A stretch of 64,000 nt of DNA from Uranotaenia lowii (taxonomy: Eukaryota; Arthropoda; Insecta; Diptera; Culicidae), in contig NC_073692.1 in assembly GCF_029784155.1 (NCBI RefSeq), forward strand, positions 322,893,906 to 322,957,905, read 5' to 3'. Below are positions 46,701-56,075 of the stretch, one piece after another. The notes beneath the pieces were generated by a model. It had not been told where the DNA came from. It did no database searches and saw only the letters and a program-made list of their open reading frames with translations. The position numbers and the translations under genes were made by a program. Each line of letters begins with the position of its first letter. The first letter of the stretch is position 1.

Positions 46701-47492
46701 GTGTACTCTAGACTGCCCCAAATTTGTATGGGAAATTTCAAGCTTATGAAATGTTATGCGCTGCAGGCTTAAATTGATCCTAGGCCTAGTACAAGGTCCC
46801 ATGCCAAATTTGTTCCAGATCGGATCACGGGAAGGGATCGCTCAATGAGCCTGAAGTTTGTATGGGATTTTGAGACATTTCGTTCCGGAGGAACAATAAA
46901 ATCCAGTTTTTCACGAATAACATTGGTCCCCTTCAGCCGATTTTTTTGGTTTTGGTTTTCTTAAAGCCTGAACTATGACAAATATTTCATCCAAAGGCTG
47001 CATTTCAATTCGACTTATGATAAAAAAGTTATTAGACTTCAAAAATGGGGTAACTTTTTTCAGGGTGGTATTCATCACTATTAATGCTACGTCAAAATGT
47101 TCGAAGCATGTCTCTCATTAATATTGATGAATATCACCCTGAAAAAAGTTACCCCATTTTTGATGTTTAATAACTTTCTTATGATAAGTCGAATCGAATT
47201 GCAATCTTAGGATGAAATTCTTGTCATAGTTTATGCTTTGAGAAAAACCGTTTTCAAAACAAATCTGCCGAAAGGGACCAAAGATATTCATGAAAACCTG
47301 TATTTTCATGTTCCTCCCGAACAAAATGTCTCAAAATCCCATTCAAACTTTAGGCTCGTTAAGCGACCCCTTCCCGTGATCCGATCTAGTCCAAAATTAG
47401 CATGAGACTTTGTACTAGGCCTAGGATCAATTTTAGCCTGCAGCGCATAACTTTTTCAAATGTCAGGTCATTTGGGGCACTCTAGTGTACAC
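46701..47492. mobile_element. Large foldback element, ~370-bp arms
   Basis: The tips are GTGTACTCTAGACTGCCCC on the left and GGGGCACTCTAGTGTACAC on the right. The arms pair along their whole length, including ATCCTAGGCCTAGTAC/GTACTAGGCCTAGGAT, ATCACGGGAAGGG/CCCTTCCCGTGAT, and GGGGTAACTTTTTTCAGGGT with its complement at the centre. The loop is only about 30 bp (about 47088-47118). Arm divergence looks like roughly 10-15%. There is no coding; a full-length transcript would form a long double-stranded hairpin. Confidence 0.92.
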
Positions 47493-47725
47493 TTATGATA
47501 TTTGAGTGATTTAATCCAAGTAAAATTTATTTTAATTTTTTTTTGCCAATCTCTATTCAAAAAGGTCACGAGCAGCTAATACTGTTTTACATTCTTAAAA
47601 AGTTGGTTGGTTGTTTTTCTGTGATGGAATAAAAAAAAAACAAATGATAATGATAAATCATTTTTGCTATTATTTCGCGAATATAATAATTCAAAATTTT
47701 GTAGAAAATCGGTAAACAATATATT
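47493..47725. other. AT-rich spacer left of the BEL element
   Basis: No feature is seen. It ends ...CAATATATT directly before the 5' LTR, and no matching target-site copy was found downstream. Confidence 0.5.
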
Positions 47726-47937
47726 TGATCGATACTACACCGATCAGGAAATCTGAATTGTTTCTGTTCGTAATATGTGTCCTCTATGTTCACTTGACAC
47801 TGTAATCAATTTGTTCGAAAACCTCAATATCTGTACATGTACCCTAGAATAACATTAACTCTCTCGCAACACTAAACATAACGCCGAGAGAGTTCTCACA
47901 TAATAGTGTAGTAAGCCATTTTAGATATAAGATAGAA
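47726..47937 (+). repeat. BEL 5' LTR, first part (212 bp)
   Basis: Starts TGATCGATACTACACCGATCA, itself a short inverted repeat. It matches 54385-54596 of the 3' LTR base for base by eye. It is interrupted after ...AGATAGAA by the Helitron. Confidence 0.92.
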
Positions 47938-49880
47938 TCTAATATATAAAGATGAGTTGGACTATATATGTTTGTTTGTTTGTATGCACCTTATACAAAT
48001 CGACACCGCTTAACCGATCAGCCTGGAATTTAGTACAGAGATGTATTTGGACCAGGGTAAGGTTTTAGTGATAGTTCTGAGCCCCTCCCACCTAGGAAAA
48101 GGGACCCTCCCATACAACTTTCGTTTTTATTACAACAAATCAAAAGTCATGGCACCCATTTGGTAGCCGATTTTCGTTTCCTTTGGCGGGTTGTTTTCAC
48201 CATCACCATGGGCCGGGCGTAAGAAACGACTATCCAGAGTTCACGTGTACTGGAAAGCAAATCAAAGCTTGCTGAGCGTTAAAGATTTGAAAAAGGAAAT
48301 TTTGGCGGGTGTTTTTTGTACCTTCTACTGCTGAAAGCACGTGGTACCGGTAGATACGAGAATTTTGGATGCAATAATGAGCTAAAATTTCGGATTTAAA
48401 AATACAACTAACCTGTAAAGTATGTATTGACATGAATTGTAGTGGTTTTCAAAGTACTCCCTACCACTGCTGCAGGGCTTTTAAGTCTATAAGAATATAC
48501 AATGTGTAAAGTATGGATGCAATGATTTACCTTCATGATGAATTTGGATTGAGTGCAGAAAACGAATTAAGCTATTTTCTTAAAATCAAGCTTTTAGAAC
48601 CAACCATTTTCGTTTTTTCAGAATTCTTCATAGAGAAAGATAAAATAATTAAATTCAGAGTTATAAGTTGAGAGCTGTGATTTCAGCGCTTTGAAGCCGT
48701 CGAGAAATCTAAATGGAGGACTCAAAAATTTAACGTGCATTATCTGGAAAAACCAAATCCAACGCAAGAAACTTTATTTGAAATTAAGTATGAGGTTTTA
48801 TGTTTTATACAATTCAATTTTATCGGTTAATCTATGACTTTTGTATAAATGTTGATCATCAATGTGTTCAATTTTACCATCCAATTATGCGAAAACTTAA
48901 ACCGTTAAGTACTGCGAATTCAATCAAATTATTTCCAAGAATTTTTACTTTATCATTCTTCACAATGATTAATGAGATTTTTTTTCCAAGAATGGTAAAA
49001 TTGAAAAAAAACTTTTGTTATAACATCATAAAATGGGCGATTTGGGTTTTGAGATAATGTCTTTTAGAGCACTTCAAAAAACTATTAGTGGAACTTGGAA
49101 CATTTAAGAAAAACTAATAATAACACGGTGTGGAAAAAACAACGAAAAGTACACATACATTTGAAAACATGAAAAATGACTCTTCAACAAGTTTAAAAAA
49201 CAAAATACAAACACATAGAGGATCTCAATGAAACTTTATGTTTCCTCGAAGAGATTGCTTTTACTTAATTCTAAGCGTATATCTTTCGAGTATATGATGG
49301 CTAGCATCTCACAAATGCTTAAACCACTTAACCACAAAAGTTTACTGTGTATGCCGTGACTGGGTTTCGAACTCATGGCCGTTGGCTTGAAAGACTTGAA
49401 GGCCACGAGCTGCGGCAAGTTTCGGAAGCCTTCTTAGAATTTTCTGGGCAAATAAAACTTGAATATAGCAAACGGGCGAGCATTTGACATATAACGTCCG
49501 AGGAGATCATCTCCAAAAGAGATTTCATTAGATGGGAGGTGGGAAAGATGAAAATATAGTTTAATCATTTGAAGATAAAAAAAATAGAAGGCCAAAGCTA
49601 TTCAAGTTTCCTTTAAGAAAGGGTGGGTTTAAAATCTTTATTGTGATGAAATTAAAAAGCATTAATGGGAAATTATTTTTTATTTCTATGAATACGAACC
49701 TCATAACTATAAGTGTTTCAAAAATATGAAAAAGGGAAACACAGTAAATATTCTCATTCAAAACTTGAAAACCACGAACAAGACTTTCAAAGCTTACATA
49801 CATGGCACAACATGGGTAAAATTTTCTCATTTTGATTTATATTTTATGCAAACCCGAGCGAGGCCGGGTAAATCAGCTAG
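47938..49880 (+). mobile_element. Non-autonomous Helitron, 1943 bp, in the BEL 5' LTR
   Basis: The 5' end is TCTAATATATAAAGATGAG, followed by GTTTGTTTGTTTG, as in insect Helitrons. The 3' end has a hairpin ACCCG-loop-CGGGT about 10 nt before the terminal CAGCTAG. It sits exactly between A and T of AGATAGAA|TAGAAAAT, with no target-site duplication, as Helitrons do. The uninterrupted 3' LTR (54596|54597) gives the empty site. It encodes no Rep/helicase, so it depends on an autonomous partner. The interior is AT-rich and holds a SINE-like repeat at 49207-49418. Confidence 0.95.
49207..49418 (-). repeat. tRNA-headed SINE-like repeat, family A copy 2, in the Helitron
   Basis: Homologous to 20326-20552. 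The minus-strand head reads GCCGCAGCTCGTGGCC and has a box-B-like GAGTTCGAAACCC, ending CACGGCA. This copy keeps the B box better than copy 1. It lies inside the Helitron, so it was either captured or inserted before the Helitron moved to its present site. Confidence 0.7.
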
Positions 49881-50208
49881 TAGAAAATAACATTGAATCG
49901 AACGCACGGATCTTTCACTTCGTTCCAATAAAGTACTTATCTAAAGTCCAACCAAGCGACTTATCTCAAGTTTATCCGAAATCGGGCTAATAATGTGGTA
50001 GTAACAAGTGCAATCAAATTGCAAAGTGATTGAACATCACCGAAGAACACCGAAGAGAAACAAAATCATTCCCCCAGCGGGTGAACGAGCTGTTGTGCGA
50101 AGTGAACTGGCGACTTACCTGGAGTTTCTGCTGCTAGTGGATGCCGTCGACTTAGAGACGGGAAGAAAACCCTCGAATTCCGAACCCCCCATCGGCCGAG
50201 CCCGAACA
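49881..50208 (+). repeat. BEL 5' LTR, second part (328 bp)
   Basis: Continues the LTR from TAGAAAATAACATTG to ...GCCCGAACA, matching 54597-54924. It contains AATAAAG near 49927 as a possible polyadenylation signal. The total 5' LTR is 540 bp. Confidence 0.92.
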
Positions 50209-50917
50209 TTTGGTCCTTCGAAGCCGGATTCGAGGACAGGAAGCTCATCTGGACCAGCAGAGGAATCAGCATTCGCCATCTTCCGAACGCCATCGCAGTT
50301 GTGGTTTGTAGAAATCCTCACACTCAAGATTCGGTGATTTGTGGAATCAAAACAAACGACAAGATTACACTGGTCGACAAAATTTTGCAGTTTTACACTG
50401 TCACGCAAAAGTTTTGCAACAAGGAAAAATCAGATAACTTTTTTAACGAAATTGCATTTTGTGGTTAAAAGTTGGTTCAAAGCGGAAGTGCAAGTGCATT
50501 TAGGGTGGTGCACTCTACAGTGTCGTTCAAAAATACATCGACACTTGAAAAATTAAAAGTTTTTGAACAAATTGGAATTCACTTCCAGTGGTCACTGAGA
50601 CACTGAAACATTGCTGAGACGCGTTGGGGCAAGTTGCTAGACAACAGTATCGTACAAAAGTATAGCGACACTTTAAAAAATTGGAGTTTTGGAAAAAAAT
50701 TCAAATCGCTTTCGGAGTTCATTTTGTGGCGATTTTAACATTTCTGGGTGGCGTTAATACAAGTTGCTGACTACAGTAACGCCCAAAAGGATAGCAACTC
50801 ATACGAAATAAAAATAAATTGAAAATATTTATTTATAAAAAATCATCCGAAAGTCAATCATTGGTGGCATTTACGGTCGTTTGGTGCTTTTGAGTGTGAT
50901 TTGAGTGGTGTTGAGTG
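50209..50917 (+). promoter_or_regulatory. BEL primer-binding site and 5' untranslated leader
   Basis: Two bases (TT) after the LTR end, TGGTCCTTCGAAGCCGGAT begins with TGG, complementary to a tRNA 3' CCA. This is the usual position and style of BEL primer sites; the tRNA identity was not verified. The following ~690 bp have no long frame but contain three similar phrases on the pattern CA(G/C)T(G/A)TCG(T/C)(T/A)CAAAA (near 50520, 50646 and 50778), which look like a degenerate ~130-bp tandem repeat. Confidence 0.7.
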
Positions 50918-52000
50918 ATGGCTAGCAAGGCGGAGAAAAAACTAGCAGCGGACCTTCTGACGAGACGACGAGCGTGTGCCGAACGAGATGTGGTGGAGAA
51001 GTTCGTAGCGGATTTCACCTACGAACGAGATTGTTGCCAGGTTGCGGTACGTTTAGAGGCGCTCAACAAGTGCAACGAGTTGTTCATGAACGTGCAGAAT
51101 GACATCGAAATGGGCGATAGCGAAGAACGGTTCGAGGCGCATCTGGAGTTCCGGGCGGATTTCGAGGATCGGTTTTGCAGAGCGAAAGGTTTTTTGCTGT
51201 CTAAACTGGAAAGCAGGGAGCATCTTCTGAGTTCGACGATCATGCACGCATCGACTTCTCATAGCATGTCTTCCAGTTTCCATCATCGGCTGCCAAAAAT
51301 CGATCTACCGAAGTTTAGCGGGGATGAATCGCGATGGATATCATTTCGCGACAATTTCATTTCGATGATCCACTGCAACGAAGACATACCAATCGTCAAC
51401 AAGCTGCAGTATCTGTTGCAGTCACTGGAAGGAGAGGCCAGAAAACCGTTCGAGTCTGTGGATATCCAAGCCGATAACTATGCGTCGACGTGGGACGCAT
51501 TGAAAAAGCGCTACGACAACAAGCGATTCCTCAGAAAGGAGCTGTTCCGAGGCCTGTACAACCTTCCACCGATACAGCATGAGTCCGCACAAGACCTCAA
51601 CACACTGGTTGATGATTTCCAGCGACACGTCAAGGCACTGGGGAAGTTAGGTGAACCGATAGATCATTGGGATACTCCGCTCATCTTCATCCTGACGAAT
51701 AAATTGGATTCGGCGACGATTCGTGCGTGGGAGCAAGATACTCGACAGAAGGATGAGGTGAAATACGACGAGCTCATCGAGTTCCTCATCCACCAGGTCC
51801 GGATGTTAAAATCCGTGGACAGCGATCTCCAGCATCGTTCCTCACTGCCCACCGTTTCCAAGGTGGCCGGTCAAATCCCGAAGAGACCAGTTCCCATCCG
51901 ATCTGTTGTGAACACAGCTACGTCCGAAACTCAATCCAGTACTTCGTCATGCCACTGTTGTTTTAGGACACATCCGCTTTACCAATGTCCAGCATTTTAG
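50918..52000 (+). CDS. BEL Gag (DUF1759-like), ended by a premature TAG
   Basis: A 360-residue Gag part from ATG 50918. Gag assembles the particle that packages element RNA. Residues 1-110 are charged and helical (KAEKKLAADLLTRRRACAER). From about 124 comes the conserved BEL Gag core: LPKIDLPKFSGDESRWISFR, LQYLLQSLEGEARK, FRGLYNLPPIQHESAQDLN, VDDFQRHVKALGKLGEP, and IRAWEQDTRQKDE. The end has a first Cys/His cluster, CHCCFRTHPLYQCPAF. TAG at 51998 interrupts; the same frame continues beyond it with the second knuckle. I read it as a nonsense mutation of a once-continuous Gag-Pol frame, though programmed readthrough cannot be excluded. Confidence 0.9.
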   Translation: MASKAEKKLAADLLTRRRACAERDVVEKFVADFTYERDCCQVAVRLEALNKCNELFMNVQNDIEMGDSEERFEAHLEFRADFEDRFCRAKGFLLSKLESREHLLSSTIMHASTSHSMSSSFHHRLPKIDLPKFSGDESRWISFRDNFISMIHCNEDIPIVNKLQYLLQSLEGEARKPFESVDIQADNYASTWDALKKRYDNKRFLRKELFRGLYNLPPIQHESAQDLNTLVDDFQRHVKALGKLGEPIDHWDTPLIFILTNKLDSATIRAWEQDTRQKDEVKYDELIEFLIHQVRMLKSVDSDLQHRSSLPTVSKVAGQIPKRPVPIRSVVNTATSETQSSTSSCHCCFRTHPLYQCPAF

Positions 52001-53557
52001 AACCTGTCAAGCTCCCAACGGCGAGAGCTTGTGACACAGCACAGTCTTTGCTGGAATTGCTTTCGCGCAAACCACCGGGCAACATCCTGCAAATCCAAGT
52101 TTCTGTGCAGGATTTGTCAAGCAAAACACCACACCATGTTGCACGACCACCACATATCACATCTGGAGCAACTCTCTACTGAGGAACCACATCCCGTACA
52201 AGCGAATCCAGGCCCCAGTAAATTGCTTAGCCCCCCAACAGTAAATCTTTCCGTGCATTCAGATTCAACGGTTCTATTGGAGACAGTTACGCTGTTAGTT
52301 GTCGACCGATACGGTAGAAAGATTCCTGCTAGAGCTCTGCTAGATTCTGCAGCGATGTCCAACTTCATCACCAAGAAGCTGGCGAACGAACTCGCCACCC
52401 GCCAAAGCCCCGTGGACATCGCAGTTGCCGGAATTGGAGAGTCAGTGAAGCGCATCAAGCACAAGTTAGCTGCCAAGATCGTATCCAAGAACAGCGACTT
52501 CTCCACCACACTCGATTTCCTCGTCATGAAGAAGCCTACTTCTTACCTTCCCACATCCCCGATCGATTCAACTGCCTGGAGAATGCCGAAGGTTCCATTG
52601 GCGGATCCTCAGTTCAACGTTCCAGCAACAATCGACATGATCATCGGTGGAGAATGTTACCATGAATTCCACACAGGCATACGCCACTCTCTTGGTGATA
52701 ATTCTCCGTTTTTGGTGGACACCCTCTTCGGCTGGACAGTTTCTGGCAAAGTGGATTCAAGCTCCACCACCGCACCGCAAGCGTGCTTCCTCTCCACCGT
52801 TGATCAAACCCGAGAAACGATCCCTGGGGAGTTCCGGCCAATGGAAACCCCCGATGGGAGTCAGAAAACAGAAGCTCAACCCTCCACCACTCAAATCCAC
52901 AAAGAAGGATGCGTCGCCCGTCATTCCAGACTCAATTATCCGCAAATCACTCTTGGAGATTCTCGAACGAAAGCCACATATCGAAACTCCACCAGAAATG
53001 CACACCACAAAATCCTTGGAAGTCACGCTCAACCCGGAAATAAGCACCACATCGATCCTGTTGACGACAAACCACACTGCTATCTGCCACATCACCCGGT
53101 GCTCAAGGAAGCCAGCAAAACCACCAATGAACGCGTGGTATTCGACGGATCCTGTGAGCCCAATTCAGGGTACGCGCTCAACGATACGCTGCTCGTCGGT
53201 CCCGTCGCTCAACACAGTCAGCTGTACAACACTCCCTCAAGCGCCGCTAAGGTCAACGACGAAGGAGAAGACGCTGCCTATGGATCCTGCTGCTACGTTG
53301 TCCCTTTGGTCAAGCAGCCGTCTGTTACCTGTCTGGAGTTATGCGCACCTGTTCTGCCAGAGGAGGATACTGATGGGCTCAGTAGGAGACGCGTTCTGGA
53401 AGTGCACATCACAGCTAGTGAACTGTTCAGGAATCTACATTCCTCCAACTTCCCCGAAAACCCTGGTCGAGATGGAGTCATTAAGCCAGCCAAGCGAGAT
53501 TGTCATCTAACTCACCGCCAGCAGTCAACAGGTCAACGCGACAACCCCGACAACTAG
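52001..53557 (+). pseudogene. BEL Gag C-end, protease, and RT fragments (deleted Pol)
   Basis: Same frame as the upstream Gag, open to TAG 53557. It starts with zinc knuckles (CWNCFRANHRATSC, CRICQAKHHTMLH). The retropepsin-like DUF1758 domain follows, with ALLDSAAMSNFITKKLANEL (Asp in DSA near 52344) and DMIIGGECYHEFHTGIR, then LVDTLFGWTVSGK. Linker sequence leads to the start of the BEL RT (CYLPHHPVLKEASKTT, VVFDGSCEPNSGYALNDTLL). The frame then jumps to a TCLELCAPVLPEED piece resembling the region after the RT. The RT catalytic core, RNase H and integrase are absent. Protease may be intact, but the element cannot replicate alone. Confidence 0.85.
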
Positions 53558-53565
53558 AAAGCTAC

Positions 53566-54219
53566 AAAGACCGGTAGAGCACGCCGAACGTGCTCAACGC
53601 GCTAATGGAGCGCTAACAGGTGATTAGCGTTCCTATCATTCCATCCATATCGTTCGATCTACCGGGTCTTTGTTGCTTACAGTTTCTTAGACGTCCTATT
53701 GTACCCCGCCATCATCGAGATCCTTCTACAAAGACCGGCAGAGCACGCCGAATGTGACTCACTGCGCATGTCGAGCGCTAATAGGTGATTAGCGTTCCAA
53801 GTTGTCACATTTTCTTGTTCGATCTACCGGTTCTTTGTCGATTGCAGATCCTCTCCTACAACTTCATCGAGTATTCGTCAAAATGTACCAAGCCACACAA
53901 CGCAGAATCGTCCAAGATCGGTAGAGCACGCCGAACGTTGCTCAACGCGCTTACGGAGCGCTAACAGGTGATTAGCGTTCCTATAATATTATCCTTCGCC
54001 GTTCGATCTACCGGGTCTTTTCTCGATTCCAGATCGCCCATTGTGCATCATAGCCAATTCCCCACGCCCACTTCGAGAATGGTCAACTCTATCTACGGCG
54101 TTAGCAGATTCTACAAAGATCGGTAGAGCACGCCGAACGTGTCTCAACGCGCTGAAGGAGCGCTAACAGGTGATTAGCGTTCCTATAACTTTATCATACT
54201 CCGTTCGATCTACCGGGTC
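53566..54219 (+). repeat. Hairpin-unit array in the BEL 3' region (4 units)
   Basis: Units lie at 53566-53671, 53730-53836, 53914-54020 and 54115-54219. Each is 105-107 bp, spaced 164-201 bp start to start, with partly conserved spacers. Unit arms are AAAGAYCGGTAGAGCACG and CCGAACG on the left, and CGTTCGATCTACCGGGTCTT on the right, which pair. Inside, GCGCTAA pairs with TTAGCG across CAGGTGA. The paired parts are the best conserved. The function is unknown; it lies between the end of the reading frame and the 3' LTR, so it is transcribed in genomic RNA. Confidence 0.9.
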
Positions 54220-54384
54220 CCATTATCGTTCACAGCTTCTGCACCAGTTCCAACGCTGAGACAAAGCAGGTTCTTCGATGTGCGACGTGCCAAGTGCGAG
54301 GTGCCTTTCTGACCTAATCGAGAAGAATGCAGCAGCCTATCGGACGCAAAGATGGTTGAAACAGCTGTTTCAAGGTGGCCGGAA
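54220..54384 (+). other. BEL 3' untranslated end before the 3' LTR
   Basis: The segment ends ...GTTTCAAGGTGGCCGGAA directly before the LTR start TGATCG, where the polypurine tract should lie. GGTGGCCGGAA is only partly purine. A similar but diverged copy precedes the second LTR start at 55423. Confidence 0.6.
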
Positions 54385-54924
54385 TGATCGATACTACACC
54401 GATCAGGAAATCTGAATTGTTTCTGTTCGTAATATGTGTCCTCTATGTTCACTTGACACTGTAATCAATTTGTTCGAAAACCTCAATATCTGTACATGTA
54501 CCCTAGAATAACATTAACTCTCTCGCAACACTAAACATAACGCCGAGAGAGTTCTCACATAATAGTGTAGTAAGCCATTTTAGATATAAGATAGAATAGA
54601 AAATAACATTGAATCGAACGCACGGATCTTTCACTTCGTTCCAATAAAGTACTTATCTAAAGTCCAACCAAGCGACTTATCTCAAGTTTATCCGAAATCG
54701 GGCTAATAATGTGGTAGTAACAAGTGCAATCAAATTGCAAAGTGATTGAACATCACCGAAGAACACCGAAGAGAAACAAAATCATTCCCCCAGCGGGTGA
54801 ACGAGCTGTTGTGCGAAGTGAACTGGCGACTTACCTGGAGTTTCTGCTGCTAGTGGATGCCGTCGACTTAGAGACGGGAAGAAAACCCTCGAATTCCGAA
54901 CCCCCCATCGGCCGAGCCCGAACA
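54385..54924 (+). repeat. BEL 3' LTR, uninterrupted (540 bp)
   Basis: TGATCG...GAACA, same length and, by eye, same sequence as the two parts of the 5' LTR joined. It contains the undisturbed junction AGATAGAATAGAAAAT, the empty site of the Helitron. Confidence 0.93.
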
Positions 54925-55422
54925 TTTGACCTTGGATGCGCTTAGAATCTTCTAAGACCGGTAGAGCACGCCGAACGTTGCTCAACGCGCTAATGGAGCG
55001 CTAACAGGTGATTAGCGTTCCTATTACTTTCTCCATATCGTTCGGTCTACCGGGTCTTTTTCGATTCCAGATCTCCCGTTGTCGTACATCGTAGCAGAAT
55101 CTCATCGTCCACCTCCTATAACGATCAAATCCATCTACAGCGACAGCAGAGTCTCCAAAGATCGGTAGAGCACGCCGAACGTTGCTCAACGCGCCAAAGG
55201 GGCGCTAAAAGGTGATTAGCGTTCCTATAATCTTACCCTACGCCGTTCGTTCTACCGGGTCTCTTTTGTTGTCCACAGATTCTGAACCAGTTCCGACGCT
55301 GAGACGAAGAAGGTTCCTCGATATGCGACAAACCAGCTGTGTCCTTGAATCCAGTCGAAGAAGCATGCCGAAATTCCTCGGGAGCAGGGAGTGTTGAAAC
55401 TGTAGTTTCAAGGTGGCCGGAA
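54925..55422 (+). repeat. Diverged second BEL 3' end with two hairpin units
   Basis: After TTTGACCTTGG come hairpin units at 54954-55058 and 55157-55265 with the same arms as the main array. A tail ending GTTTCAAGGTGGCCGGAA follows, parallel to 54220-54384 but clearly diverged. It looks like the 3' end of another BEL copy or subfamily joined directly to the young element's LTR. Confidence 0.8.
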
Positions 55423-55488
55423 TGATCGGTACTACACCGGTCATGAATAATGTTCTTGTTGTTTAAATATGTGTCTTAATCTATGTTC
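55423..55488 (+). repeat. Start of a diverged BEL LTR
   Basis: TGATCGGTACTACACCGGTCA matches the LTR start with changes that keep the inverted repeat paired (CGAT to CGGT on one side, CGATC to CGGTC on the other). Similarity continues to CTATGTTC and then breaks off at an inverted LTR segment. Confidence 0.8.
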
Positions 55489-55717
55489 AAATGTTCGGGC
55501 TCGGCCGATGGGGGGTTCGGAATTCGAGGGTTTTCTTCCCGTCTCTAAGTCGACGGCATCCACTAGCAGCAGAAACTCCAGGTAAGTCGCCAGTTCACTT
55601 CGCACAACAGCTCGTTCACCCGCTGGGGGAATGATTTTGTTTCTCTTCGGTGTTCTTCGGTGATGTTCAATCACTTTGCAATTTGATTGCACTTGTTACT
55701 ACCACATTATTAGCCCG
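55489..55717 (-). repeat. Inverted copy of the BEL LTR 3' part
   Basis: This is the reverse complement of the LTR from CGGGCTAATAATGTGG to CCGAACATTT, 229 bp, identical by eye. It includes the T residues just beyond the LTR end, so the source was an LTR with adjoining interior or flank. It is fused to the diverged LTR start at 55488. Confidence 0.92.
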
Positions 55718-55849
55718 CAATGCAAATACAGTATTTGTTGCTAATGACCTTTTTGTATGGGATTGACTAGAAAACAAGATTTAAAATAATTTTTACTGTG
55801 ATTGAATCTCATATATATCATACCCATACGTGTTTACACATTTTTCGAA

Positions 55850-56075
55850 CTTTCGTAAAAGTAACTTTTTAATTTTTATATTTATTTTCCGAGCTACCTG
55901 ATATGTGTTTAAAGATTTCAATTACGCCAATAGTGTATCAAATGTTTAATTAAGCAAACTGATCAAAAAATATTTCAATGGGAAATTCTCGTGACCGAAA
56001 ATATTTTGGTTGCAATAAGTAAAACTTGAGTGTACAAGTGTACCCTCATTTTTGTGAGCCACTGTATATGACGCC
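55850..56075 (+). repeat. Dispersed repeat, partner of 42110-42320
   Basis: Second copy of the repeat described at 42110, same orientation, ending GTGAGCCACTGTATATG. Confidence 0.7.

Larger units (their letters stand above)
47726..54924 (+). mobile_element. BEL/Pao LTR retrotransposon, internally deleted
   Basis: Two 540-bp LTRs (the 5' one split by a Helitron) bound an interior of about 4.2 kb. It comprises the primer site, a 5' UTR of about 700 bp, a Gag-protease frame with one in-frame TAG, short RT and RNase-H remnants, and a hairpin array. Complete BEL elements have interiors of about 5-6.5 kb encoding RT, RNase H and integrase, most of which are missing here. The LTRs read as identical by eye, so insertion was recent and probably used enzymes from an intact relative. 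No target-site duplication is visible because the right flank is more BEL-derived sequence. Confidence 0.9.

Noticed and set aside
53566..55265. Could the regular repeats be a CRISPR array?
   Set aside because: Units are about 106 bp with conserved spacers, in a eukaryotic LTR retrotransposon, with no cas genes.
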